Shown here in pieces: positions 46,078 through 53,728 of a DNA stretch of 64,000 nucleotides. Under the pieces are notes generated by a model, which ran no database searches, was not told the origin of the DNA, and was given only the letters and a program-made list of their open reading frames with translations. Both the position numbers and the translations under genes were made by a program. The first letter of the stretch is position 1. The number at the start of each line of letters is the position of its first letter. The DNA comes from Leclercia adecarboxylata. Its GTDB lineage: Bacteria; Pseudomonadota; Gammaproteobacteria; Enterobacterales; Enterobacteriaceae. The stretch spans positions 4,340,001 to 4,404,000 of the forward strand of contig NZ_CP035382.1 of NCBI RefSeq assembly GCF_006874705.1, written 5' to 3'.

Positions 46078-46758
46078 CTACGTCTGCCTTGCCCGTTCTC
46101 GCGCCCGGCGCGCCGCCTGCTTCGCCAGGTAGTCATCAGCAACCGCGTCATACTCTTCGCGGGTGAAGCCCTTCTGATCAGGGTATTTCTGCGCCAGCAT
46201 CAGCTGAAACTCGGTCATGGTCAGCGCCGCCGCTTCATCCCGACTCATGCCGAAGTGGCTACGCGCCGCGCTGATGTAGTCGAAGGCCTTAAACTCATTC
46301 GTCGTTTCGCCTGACTCATGCCGCTGCAGGCGGCGCACACTGGCCTTACCTACAACGCCATGCTGCATGAGGTGCTGAGCCAGCACGATGATGTCGTTTC
46401 TCGGCATCTGCCCGGGCCGGTAAACAACATACCGGCTCCACCCTTTCCACTCACCTATCATCGGGGTGAGATCGTCATCGCAGCAGGCCTGCATGATATG
46501 CATGCTCAGGGATAGCAGTCGCTCTGCGATGCGATTCATCGAAGGCGAAAGCCAGTCCGGAAAGCGACCAAGCGTATCAGTACAGAACTGGATGACGGCA
46601 GCAACATCGCTACCGTGCACCGTGGCATAAGCCTGAACAATCTCCGCTGGAGTGCCGATACGCGTCATAGCCATCAGGGATGGTCGCAGCAGGTAGTCTT
46701 TTCCGCCTTCACGGCCATCACTGACAGAAAATTCGCCAATGTCGATTAATGCTGTCAT
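46078..46758 (-). CDS. Tail assembly chaperone-like protein
   Basis: This 226-residue protein has no motif I can name with certainty. Its place between major tail and tape measure genes is that of lambda gpG. The start at 46758 follows AGGAAGG. The C-terminal part AAALTMTEFQLMLAQKYPDQKGFTREEYDAV resembles tail chaperones that end in an acidic helix. No T-like frameshift extension is seen, because lipoprotein genes follow. Confidence 0.65.
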   Translation of the reverse strand: MTALIDIGEFSVSDGREGGKDYLLRPSLMAMTRIGTPAEIVQAYATVHGSDVAAVIQFCTDTLGRFPDWLSPSMNRIAERLLSLSMHIMQACCDDDLTPMIGEWKGWSRYVVYRPGQMPRNDIIVLAQHLMQHGVVGKASVRRLQRHESGETTNEFKAFDYISAARSHFGMSRDEAAALTMTEFQLMLAQKYPDQKGFTREEYDAVADDYLAKQAARRARERARQT

Positions 46759-46818
46759 GGTCCTTCCTGGGTAACGATCATTATCAAGGGCAGCCACGGC
46801 CACCCTTTGGAATGTCCG

Positions 46819-47574
46819 TTAGCTGACGGTGAGGGTGTTAGGCGTTGAGGTGATTGTGTTGCCGTTGTAGTCGGTCACTTTCACCTGACGCACGCCGTTA
46901 TCTGCTGTGGTTGCGTTATCGAAGTCGATGGCGGTGGTACTGGTAGATAATCCGGTATGGATGCCGTTTTTGTACCAGTCGTATTTGTAAGGGGCTACGC
47001 CACCGCTAACCTGCACACCGAGCTGGAAGTCATCACCCACGGCAGCCGTCTTGGTCGATGGCAGATCAGCCACAAACACCAGGGCACTAGCTGCGGAGTT
47101 GTCGATAACCTCAATGGTGCTCGCATCACCTACCTTGAACTCAGTGGAGAACGTGACAATGTCGTTAGTACCGCCATCAGAACTCAGTGCCGTTACTACC
47201 ATGTAGCCGATAAACGTTACCGGACCGTATGGCATGCGAACCCAAATACCAGGCTGACGACGGGCCGCCAATTCTGCAGCAAAGTTAGTGATGAACTTGC
47301 CAATACCGTACTGATCCAACTTATCCTTTTTGCGCACCTCACCTTCAAAACTGATGGTGAAATCGCTGTTGGTGATGATGGATTCAACATAACCGCCACC
47401 GTCATCAGCATCAGAGGTAACGGCGTTAGGGTTGAAGTCGAAGCCTTTATTGGTGCCAGCCGCCAGCGCTAGCCAGTCAGCTTCCAGCGGCTTTGCATCC
47501 TGGCAGCCATCACTTACTTCCAGCACGACAGCACCACCGAACAGGCGTTCGTTCGAATTAGGGCAATTAGCCAT
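46819..47574 (-). CDS. Major tail tube protein with C-terminal Ig-like domain
   Basis: This 251-residue protein has a tube-forming N-terminal part (about residues 1-160). A C-terminal Ig-like fold follows (VGDDFQLGVQVSGGVAPYKYDWYKNG), like the decorating domains seen on lambda gpV-type tubes. Such domains may bind surfaces weakly. A terminator-like hairpin lies upstream. Confidence 0.8.
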   Translation of the reverse strand: MANCPNSNERLFGGAVVLEVSDGCQDAKPLEADWLALAAGTNKGFDFNPNAVTSDADDGGGYVESIITNSDFTISFEGEVRKKDKLDQYGIGKFITNFAAELAARRQPGIWVRMPYGPVTFIGYMVVTALSSDGGTNDIVTFSTEFKVGDASTIEVIDNSAASALVFVADLPSTKTAAVGDDFQLGVQVSGGVAPYKYDWYKNGIHTGLSTSTTAIDFDNATTADNGVRQVKVTDYNGNTITSTPNTLTVS

Positions 47575-47597
47575 GTGAAACTTCCTCGTTAACTTAT

Positions 47598-47622
47598 AAA
47601 AAAGAAAACCCGCCGGAGCGGG
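47598..47622 (-). terminator. Rho-independent terminator upstream of the major tail gene
   Basis: CCCGC TCCG GCGGG is followed on the minus strand by TTTTCTTTTTT, 19 bases after the stop of the preceding gene. The same hairpin occurs at 53044-53062. Confidence 0.8.
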
Positions 47623-47640
47623 TATATTTGGTTGGTATGG

Positions 47641-48024
47641 CTATTCGCCGTAGGTGCAGGCGAACTGGAGTCGGAAGACTATCCGCCCTTCTGACGTAAG
47701 CACCGGCGCAGGGATTGCGCCCATGTTCTGGATATAGCCGACACACTCATCAGCCATAGGGTTGGACTGGACATAATCGACGATGCGCTGCACGGCATTG
47801 GCGGCGTCGCCGCGCTTATCCTTCGCGCCGATCACATCGACGAGGACGTGATGTTCAGAGCCAAGGTCATGACGGATGTTCGAACCACCGTTTGGCCGAA
47901 ACACCATCACGGCCTGGGTCAGATCCTCCGGGTCGTCATACATCAGTTTCTGCACCGTGAACCCGGCAGTCAGGCCAGCATCACCGAACATGTTGCGCAC
48001 CCGCTCATGCATCATGGGTGTCAT
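47641..48024 (-). CDS. Tail terminator/completion protein
   Basis: This 127-residue protein sits between the gp10-like and major tail genes, the usual place of lambda gpU-type terminators. It has the alpha/beta pattern HHVLVDVIGAKDKRGDAANAVQRIVDYVQ. It overlaps the upstream gene by four bases. Confidence 0.65.
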   Translation of the reverse strand: MTPMMHERVRNMFGDAGLTAGFTVQKLMYDDPEDLTQAVMVFRPNGGSNIRHDLGSEHHVLVDVIGAKDKRGDAANAVQRIVDYVQSNPMADECVGYIQNMGAIPAPVLTSEGRIVFRLQFACTYGE

Positions 48025-48461
48025 AGCGAAAGCTCCTTGCGCATCACTGCATCGATAGCATCGCGCTCTTCGTTTGCTCCTTTGGTCAGGAACTGAGGTT
48101 CACCGTGAGGATCCCAATAGTTGCCCGTCCCGGTACCGCCGCCAAACTCCTGCCCTGCTCGTGTGGTACCGAAGTGCGCTCGCGGCTGGCCTTTCAACTT
48201 GCCGGACGCCTCGTGGACATACGCCGCATAGTTGGCCGAATAGCCGACGCGTCCGGTAATAATCACGCCACCCGCATCAATTTCCCGGAACTGGCTGTTC
48301 ACCAGCGTAGAGGTATCGATGGGGGTGTAATACGTAGCCCGGGCACCAATAAGAATCAGCGCTGACTGGATGGCGCGGACAGCTTTCCGACCCTGAACGT
48401 CGTTGATGACGTCGTTGAGATGCTTTTTCGCCTGGCTGATGCCCTTCACTTTGATGCCCAT
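48021..48461 (-). CDS. HK97 gp10-like head-tail joining protein
   Basis: This 146-residue protein has the gp10/minor-tail pattern: KGISQAKKHLNDVINDV, then YTPIDTSTLVNSQ, then GRVGYSANYAAYVHEASGK. It helps join tails to heads. It overlaps the downstream terminator gene by four bases and lies two bases after the upstream gene. Confidence 0.8.
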   Translation of the reverse strand: MGIKVKGISQAKKHLNDVINDVQGRKAVRAIQSALILIGARATYYTPIDTSTLVNSQFREIDAGGVIITGRVGYSANYAAYVHEASGKLKGQPRAHFGTTRAGQEFGGGTGTGNYWDPHGEPQFLTKGANEERDAIDAVMRKELSL

Positions 48462-48463
48462 GA

Positions 48464-48820
48464 TCAGACTCCAGTCAGGATGGCGAAATCGTCAGCCACT
48501 CGTTCGAATGTGTCGGCGTAGCGGATAACCTGCCGTACCTCGTCAGCGCCAGCAGCAACCGGATCCGCGTCGCTGGATTCACCAATTAGCAGGTAATCCC
48601 CGGCGTCGGCCAGCGCGTACTCCGTCCAGACGGTATTCTTCACGACGATTTCAGCGCCCAGGCTGCCGATGCGCTTTGATAGGCCACCCTCGTAATCGAC
48701 CATGATTACTTCCGGAGGGGCATAGCCGTTTATGGGATCGCCGTTTTCGTCCCTGCCGCCTGCACCTTTACGCCAGATAGTGGCTTTGGCCGTGTAGGAC
48801 CAGTTTGCAGTTGCCGACAC
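48464..48820 (-). CDS. Head-tail connector protein (stopper-like)
   Basis: This 118-residue small beta-rich protein has YTAKATIWRKGAGG at the start and GDYLLIGESSDADPVAAGADEVRQVIRY near the end. It starts with GTG preceded by GGAGTGA. Its position in the neck module suggests a head-closure role. The family is not recognised with certainty. Confidence 0.55.
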   Translation of the reverse strand: MSATANWSYTAKATIWRKGAGGRDENGDPINGYAPPEVIMVDYEGGLSKRIGSLGAEIVVKNTVWTEYALADAGDYLLIGESSDADPVAAGADEVRQVIRYADTFERVADDFAILTGV

Positions 48821-48823
48821 GGG

Positions 48824-49060
48824 TCACTCCTTTGGCGCGGTGACGCGCTCAATCTCAAACCACTCGATATTCAGCGCATTGACTTGCTGGCCTTTACCGA
48901 CCGGCACGAAAAGCCCTATGGCATCGCCGCATTCCAGTTGCAAATACCGCTCAATAACCAATGGGGATACCACTGACTCACTGAACGTTTTGACCTCACC
49001 TGCAACGCGGAAAACGACCGTCACATTCAACGCGCTAACCATGCTTGTTACAGTTGCCAT
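48824..49060 (-). CDS. Small neck-module protein, 78 residues
   Basis: A short soluble protein (LNVTVVFRVAGEVKTFSESVV) lies in the neck cluster three bases upstream of the connector gene. No family is recognised. Translational spacing supports coding. Confidence 0.55.
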   Translation of the reverse strand: MATVTSMVSALNVTVVFRVAGEVKTFSESVVSPLVIERYLQLECGDAIGLFVPVGKGQQVNALNIEWFEIERVTAPKE

Positions 49061-49063
49061 GTT

Positions 49064-49216
49064 TCACTCCTTCCAGCGCAGCACAATCGTCACGTTTCCG
49101 CGCTGGCCTTTAAGTTGCTCACTGCGGATGAGAGCGCTCGGTGGGATGAACGATCCCATGACCACTTCGCCAACTCGATAAAACCGGCTGTTTTGCAGTA
49201 ATCCGCCTCGTTTCAT
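49064..49216 (-). CDS. Tiny neck-module protein, 50 residues
   Basis: The ATG at 49216 overlaps the stop of the 56-residue upstream gene (ATGA). The product starts MKRGGLLQNSRFYRVGEVVMG and ends VTIVLRWKE. The sequence LRWKE also ends the preceding gene, hinting at a small local duplication. Function unknown. Confidence 0.55.
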   Translation of the reverse strand: MKRGGLLQNSRFYRVGEVVMGSFIPPSALIRSEQLKGQRGNVTIVLRWKE

Positions 49217-49383
49217 TCTTTCCACCTCAGCACCTTCGCGCCAGTCGCCCGGATGCGCGGGCAGTTGATGAACCACTCGCCGTCCGATTTAACGTAGCCG
49301 GTGGTCTCCCGTCCGGTATCGGTCAGCACCCAGACTCGAACGAATGGCCGGGGCAGGCCCTGCTTAACAGATGTCCTCGTCAT
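49213..49383 (-). CDS. Small neck-module protein, 56 residues
   Basis: The frame from ATG 49383 reads MTRTSVKQGLPRPFVRVWVL and ends VLRWKE. It overlaps the gene before it by four bases (ATGA) and the gene after it by four, so it is firmly embedded in the coupled neck operon. It fills what would otherwise be a 160-base gap. Function unknown. Confidence 0.65.
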   Translation of the reverse strand: MTRTSVKQGLPRPFVRVWVLTDTGRETTGYVKSDGEWFINCPRIRATGAKVLRWKE

Positions 49384-49766
49384 CCGCAGCCCCCAACGAC
49401 GAGGAACAGGCCGACCTTCTGCCCGACATCGATGGGCAGCTCTGACGTGCAGCCGGAGGTGTCCAGCGCCAGCAGAGCATCACGCATGTTGAGCACGCTG
49501 TCGCTGTAGTCGAACGAGCGAGAGGCACCGGACGGAGCGCCCTGCGACTTAATCCGCTGCGTATAGGCCGTCAGGGCCATCAGCGTGACAGCGTAGACCT
49601 GAATCAGCACCATATCGCAATCGTCGTAACCGGCGGCATTCAGGCAGGGCTCAATCTTCGCCATCTTGCACAGGTAGGCGTCGATCATGAAGTCAGGAAC
49701 GGTGGTATAGCCGAGCGCAGACAACTGCTGTTTAACCTGCGCCGCTGTTATCTGCACTACAGCCAT
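49380..49766 (-). CDS. Head-tail adaptor-like protein
   Basis: This 128-residue mainly helical protein (VKQQLSALGYTTVPDFMIDAYLCKMAKIEPCL) lies after the capsid block, as expected for a gp6-type connector. The family is inferred from order and helical content. Confidence 0.6.
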   Translation of the reverse strand: MAVVQITAAQVKQQLSALGYTTVPDFMIDAYLCKMAKIEPCLNAAGYDDCDMVLIQVYAVTLMALTAYTQRIKSQGAPSGASRSFDYSDSVLNMRDALLALDTSGCTSELPIDVGQKVGLFLVVGGCG

Positions 49767-49768
49767 GG

Positions 49769-50104
49769 TTATTTCACCTTCTTCGATTTAGAGGAGGTGT
49801 CTGCCTGCTCTGCCTGCTCTGCCTGCTCTGCCTGCTCTGCCTGCTCTGCCTGCTCTGCCTGCTCTGCCTGCTCTGCCTGCTCTGCCTGCTCTGCCTGCTC
49901 TGCCTGCTCTGCCTGCTCTGCAGGATTATCGCCCGGGGTGGCGACTTCAAGCTCCTGCTCATCGACATCACCGACGACTGACACCCGCCCTGCGAACGCT
50001 GGCGGAACGGATGCCGCGATGAACTCGTGACCTACAGGCAGTTGCTGGAATACGCCATCAATCGCGCCCCAGCAGCCCGATTTATCGATTCTTAACTTTT
50101 GCAT
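49769..50104 (-). CDS. Phage head protein with 13 AEQ tripeptide repeats
   Basis: This 111-residue protein starts at 50104 with AGGAG upstream. Residues 1-61 form a small folded part (LRIDKSGCWGAIDGVF). Residues 62-100 are 13 perfect copies of Ala-Glu-Gln, and the tail is ADTSSKSKKVK. The repeats should form an acidic helix or extended rod. It follows the major capsid gene after a terminator. A surface fibre or head-neck role is possible; the family is unknown. Confidence 0.7.
   Translation of the reverse strand: MQKLRIDKSGCWGAIDGVFQQLPVGHEFIAASVPPAFAGRVSVVGDVDEQELEVATPGDNPAEQAEQAEQAEQAEQAEQAEQAEQAEQAEQAEQAEQAEQADTSSKSKKVK
49805..49921. repeat. Perfect 9-bp tandem repeat, 13 copies
   Basis: The unit CTGCTCTGC (plus-strand phase) repeats without a mismatch for 117 bases inside the gene at 49769-50104. 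Each unit codes for one AEQ. The unit length is a multiple of three, so copy changes keep the frame. It is not a CRISPR array: there are no spacers. Confidence 0.97.
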
Positions 50105-50117
50105 GTTCTCTCCTGAA

Positions 50118-50136
50118 GAAAAGGGGCCGAAGCCCC
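50118..50136 (-). terminator. Terminator directly after the major capsid gene
   Basis: GGGGC TTCG GCCCC followed by TTTTCTTC on the minus strand touches the capsid stop codon. It may limit downstream expression relative to capsid. Confidence 0.8.
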
Positions 50137-51192
50137 TTAACCCTGTGCGTTGAACACTTTTGAGCGACCGTTGAAATCGCGTTTGATCTGCAGACCTACC
50201 GCACTCCATACCAGAGTGTTGTAGTTGTCGAACGGATTCTGGCGCGGGATCATGAAGGTGCCCACCGGCGCGGCGATGCGCGTCTTGATGTACTGCGAAT
50301 TGCGCACGTACGCGATGAAGTGGTTGCCGGTCAGCTTAAAGGTCTGGTTTACAGACTCGATGCGACCGTAGCGCAGGATGTACTCAAGCACGGTGCCTTC
50401 TTTGAAGCCGGCAGCAGAGGAATACGGTTTGCTCATGTTGCGCATGATGTCTGGCGACACCCACACCTTCACCTTCTCCTGCACGTAGTTATCGTCCAGA
50501 AGCTTCGCGAACGGACCGGTGAAGAACGCGACCATCTCGTCAGGGTTGGCGGTGGTCAGGTCGATATTCAGACCGGACGCGCTCAGATCCACCTGATTGG
50601 TGTTGGCGTGGTTGGTGATACCTGCGCCGACGTAGCCTTTCACCTTCACCTTCGCGTCACCAGACAGCATGTAGTCAGCCATGTCTTCGCGGATAGCCGC
50701 AACGTGCGCTTCCTGGTCGTCGGCCATCGCGTCGAGGTTTTCCGACTGCATGCCGTTCCATTCACGCCATTCACGGCTGTAGCCGGTATTGAAGATTGGG
50801 ATCGGGTCGCCTGCTTCGTCGTAGATGACTTTATCCAGCTCTTCCGGAACATGGCCAGTCAGGGTGCGATGTACCTTTCCGGCGTCGCTGGAAACGCGGT
50901 ACAGAGCGGCGGTTTTTCCGATAGATATCGGCGTGCCGAGCCCCAGGAGGTCATCCAGCAGCCCGTTACCTTCGTCATTGCGGAAAACACGAGTGGTGAT
51001 GTTGTCCACTTCGCGCCAGTAGTCTTTAGAGATCAGCGCTGCCTGGTTAACTTCCAGCGCGCCGTTGTACTGGGCGGTGATGGTGTTCTGGTTGATGTTG
51101 AACGCTTCACGCTGCATCAGCAGCTGATTCCACGCCTGCTTAATCTGGTTATGTTCAGTAACCAGCTTTTTGTTGAAAACGATCATGCTCAT
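50137..51192 (-). CDS. Major capsid protein
   Basis: This 351-residue protein lies after decoration and scaffold genes, as expected for the shell protein. It has a central VWVSPDIMRNM segment and a C-terminal NPFDNYNTLVWSAVGLQIKRDFNGR, typical of encapsulin/HK97-like major capsids in DUF1073/DUF2213 phages. Its start overlaps the decoration gene stop by four bases. Confidence 0.85.
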   Translation of the reverse strand: MSMIVFNKKLVTEHNQIKQAWNQLLMQREAFNINQNTITAQYNGALEVNQAALISKDYWREVDNITTRVFRNDEGNGLLDDLLGLGTPISIGKTAALYRVSSDAGKVHRTLTGHVPEELDKVIYDEAGDPIPIFNTGYSREWREWNGMQSENLDAMADDQEAHVAAIREDMADYMLSGDAKVKVKGYVGAGITNHANTNQVDLSASGLNIDLTTANPDEMVAFFTGPFAKLLDDNYVQEKVKVWVSPDIMRNMSKPYSSAAGFKEGTVLEYILRYGRIESVNQTFKLTGNHFIAYVRNSQYIKTRIAAPVGTFMIPRQNPFDNYNTLVWSAVGLQIKRDFNGRSKVFNAQG

Positions 51193-51650
51193 GCGGTTGC
51201 TTTCCCTGATTTGCGAACTTTCACGAGCTGCGCTTCCGCGCCGACAGTGATTTTCTCGCGTGAGTAGAAGAGGATGTGGTCAGTGGCCGGGGTGGTCGAC
51301 TTCGCCAGGGTGCCGTCACCGTTGGAGATCAGACCTTCGTTCTCCAGCAGCACCTCGCCAGCCTTAACCAGCATGTGGTAGTCGACATCGTCTTCGCACA
51401 TGATGGCCGTACCAGTATCACCGGCAGGAACCAGGTCACGGATATCGCCACCGCCAATGTAGTTGTGCTGGAGTGCCAGCGGGACGCCAGTGCCACCGGC
51501 GGTCGCATGGACTGCAATTTTCCCGGTGCTGTCCAGCATCACCAGAGAGCCAGGCTTAACGGCGGCAGCCATCAGCGCCTCAATGACCTGCGGGTCATTC
51601 TTGCGGGCGGGGCCCGCGATTACGGTGTGGAAACGAGGAGCGAGTGCCAT
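51189..51650 (-). CDS. Head decoration/stabilisation-like protein
   Basis: This 153-residue beta-rich protein is located immediately before the major capsid gene. Motifs include ALMAAAVKPGSLVMLDSTG and GDTGTAIMCEDDVDYHMLVKAGEVLLENEG, a pattern of small capsid accessory proteins. It overlaps neighbours on both sides. Confidence 0.65.
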   Translation of the reverse strand: MALAPRFHTVIAGPARKNDPQVIEALMAAAVKPGSLVMLDSTGKIAVHATAGGTGVPLALQHNYIGGGDIRDLVPAGDTGTAIMCEDDVDYHMLVKAGEVLLENEGLISNGDGTLAKSTTPATDHILFYSREKITVGAEAQLVKVRKSGKATA

Positions 51651-53011
51651 TATTCAGGTGCCTCCATGGTGAGAATGTCGCTTTGTGCGCTGTTACCCAA
51701 GAATGCAGGGTTAAGCCCGGTGCTGGTCTGGCACTGCGAGAACATATCGTTCAGCGCTTCGGGGGCCAGAGAGTTGATCGCCGCTTCGGTCATGAACGGG
51801 AACTTGGCTTTCACTGCCTGGCGCTTCTCGGCGGTGTCTTTCTCCGCATTGGCCTGCAGCTGAGTTTCCAGGTGGCTGATTTTGTCGGTCAGCGGAGTGA
51901 GAGCAGCGTTTACCGCTGCGGTAATGGCATCAGTGTTCACCTGAGTGCCCGCCGGATCTCCGTCACCGGTTTTCTTCTGCATCTGCTGGTTGTAGGCATC
52001 CCAGACCTGATCGTCGGTCAGCCCCTCGGTTGTTACGCCTGCGGCATTGAGCGCGGCGATCATCTTCTGTTTCATCGGGTTTTGTTCTCCGTTGGTTTTG
52101 ACTTCGTACTCAGTGGGTTTGCGCACGACTTCGATGGGCTCACCGACCAGCGTTACCGCGTTGTCATCGATGAGGTATTTCTGCTGGAAGAGTTTCGAGC
52201 CCTCTTCGTAGATGAATTTGTCCGGCCAGACGGTCACCACATAGCGATAAACGTCACTGCCCGACGGCGCGCGGATAGCCTCGCGCAGCATCTGGTAGAT
52301 TTCGTCGAATGAGGCGTCGGAGTTGTGGGTGAGGAAGAACTTCACCTTGTTTACCAGGCCGTCCTTGAGGCTGTTCGCCGCGTCGATAAGACTGGCGGTT
52401 TCGACCTCACCTTCTTGTCCGTCAGCATTCACGAACATGCCGACGCCCTCTTCTGGCGTTCCGGCCCCCGGCTCGTCCAGCAGAATGGCGATGTGGTCGA
52501 ACTGCATGTTGCGGGCGATCCAGGTGTACTTCTTCTCCTTCGACTCGCCCGATTTCTTCTCTTTGTTAGTGAGCAGCCCGGTTGAGAGGTGAATCGGGTC
52601 GGTGTTGGTGCCGGCGATCATCTCGTCGAGGCGATTAATCAGGCGCTTGCCATCGGGTTTCGTCTCAGCAACAGCTTTGTTGATGTAAACGTCCATGACG
52701 ACCTGATCGCCTGACTTGCTGACGTTCTGCGCCCAGGCACCAACGTGATAAGCGTTGATGGCGCGCGGGTCGTTGGCGCTGACATACTTGCCATCTACCA
52801 TCGGGTGCGGGAGAGGCATCAGCTTGCCTTCCATCGTCTGGTAGCTGTTGTTAATCTCCTCAGCCGGGTACAGGCCGCCATTCATCACGATGTCATCGAC
52901 GATCGGAACCGCACCACGAATAACGTAGTGTTCCTGGCCATTGATGGTGGTCGTTGAGATGTTGGAGGCGTTGATGGCGAGGGATTTAACGTGGATGCTG
53001 GATAGCTTCAC
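51650..53011 (-). CDS. DUF2213 capsid maturation protease/scaffold
   Basis: This 453-residue protein has an N-terminal DUF2213 domain (residues about 20-200) with the conserved HP in LMPLPHPMVDG, a putative maturation protease. Its C-terminal scaffold-like coiled coil (LTDKISHLETQLQANAEKD) extends to residue about 400. Fusion of protease and scaffold is common. It starts with GTG after AGGAC. An accessory gene with its own terminator lies immediately upstream. Confidence 0.8.
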   Translation of the reverse strand: MKLSSIHVKSLAINASNISTTTINGQEHYVIRGAVPIVDDIVMNGGLYPAEEINNSYQTMEGKLMPLPHPMVDGKYVSANDPRAINAYHVGAWAQNVSKSGDQVVMDVYINKAVAETKPDGKRLINRLDEMIAGTNTDPIHLSTGLLTNKEKKSGESKEKKYTWIARNMQFDHIAILLDEPGAGTPEEGVGMFVNADGQEGEVETASLIDAANSLKDGLVNKVKFFLTHNSDASFDEIYQMLREAIRAPSGSDVYRYVVTVWPDKFIYEEGSKLFQQKYLIDDNAVTLVGEPIEVVRKPTEYEVKTNGEQNPMKQKMIAALNAAGVTTEGLTDDQVWDAYNQQMQKKTGDGDPAGTQVNTDAITAAVNAALTPLTDKISHLETQLQANAEKDTAEKRQAVKAKFPFMTEAAINSLAPEALNDMFSQCQTSTGLNPAFLGNSAQSDILTMEAPE

Positions 53012-53043
53012 GTTGCGTCCTCATTGGTGGATTTCAGGCAATT

Positions 53044-53062
53044 AAAAACCCGCCGGAGCGGG
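53044..53062 (-). terminator. Rho-independent terminator of the accessory gene at 53063
   Basis: CCCGC TCCG GCGGG followed by TTTTTAAT on the minus strand begins at the stop codon. It is identical in stem and loop to the hairpin at 47598-47622. Confidence 0.85.
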
Positions 53063-53698
53063 TTAATCAAATATCTCTGGTAATGACAACAATTTTTGAA
53101 TTGTATCGACGTATCTACTTAATCCCGGGTCTGGATATCCATATGCCCCACCCATCGTCAAGGCATAATATGCTGCGCTTTCTTCGACCCATTCATCTGT
53201 GATGTCGATTACTCGCTGATAAAACTCTTCATTAGGCACTATGATAGCTAATCCTTCAAGAATGCCTAATTCTGGTTCTGGTAGGCGCCACTCCCTCTCC
53301 CATGTAAAATCCACGCCGTAAGGAGTGCGATTTGAAATCGCCAAAGGGTCATGCCGCATGTATCTCCATAACATAGTTTCGTGGATTAAATCTCTCTCAT
53401 GGTCGGGAGTGTAAATAACCGCCCTTCCGCCCATTTTAAAAATATCTTTTTTATGAAATTTGAATCCGAATGGCTGATATTTTGACTTATCGCGATGTGA
53501 AAAGTACTCCGGAGATTCAGTGAAGCAAACACATCGCTCACCTCCGGTTTTAACCACATCACCGTGCTTAATGTAGCCGTCACTTAGAATCTGCAGAAAT
53601 ATCTTAAATGCATTCTCGAAGTCTTTCCGTCTAATCCGCAAATGAGGCTCGGCCTTTACCCAGTGGTAGAGGTAGTGAGTGCTATCGATTCTTTTCAT
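53063..53698 (-). CDS. Accessory (moron) protein resembling AbiGi/DUF2971 proteins
   Basis: This 211-residue soluble protein is inserted between the head morphogenesis and DUF2213 genes. Key stretches are LYHWVKA near the start, GERCVCFTESPEYF (about 53-66), FGFKFHKKDIF, GRAVIYTP and WEREWRLPEPE (about 133). The order CFTExP, then GxxF, then VIYxP, then WEREWR is that of DUF2971 and AbiGi-type proteins, some linked to abortive infection. AGGAG lies 6 bases before the ATG and a private terminator follows. Base composition is AT-richer than its neighbours. Assignment is by pattern only. Confidence 0.6.
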   Translation of the reverse strand: MKRIDSTHYLYHWVKAEPHLRIRRKDFENAFKIFLQILSDGYIKHGDVVKTGGERCVCFTESPEYFSHRDKSKYQPFGFKFHKKDIFKMGGRAVIYTPDHERDLIHETMLWRYMRHDPLAISNRTPYGVDFTWEREWRLPEPELGILEGLAIIVPNEEFYQRVIDITDEWVEESAAYYALTMGGAYGYPDPGLSRYVDTIQKLLSLPEIFD

Positions 53699-53728
53699 GG
53701 CAATCTCCTTTTACCATGACGTTATCGG

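Noticed and set aside
49797..49930. Tandem repeat as a CRISPR array
   Set aside because: The 9-bp units are directly adjacent with no spacers and code in frame for AEQ repeats.
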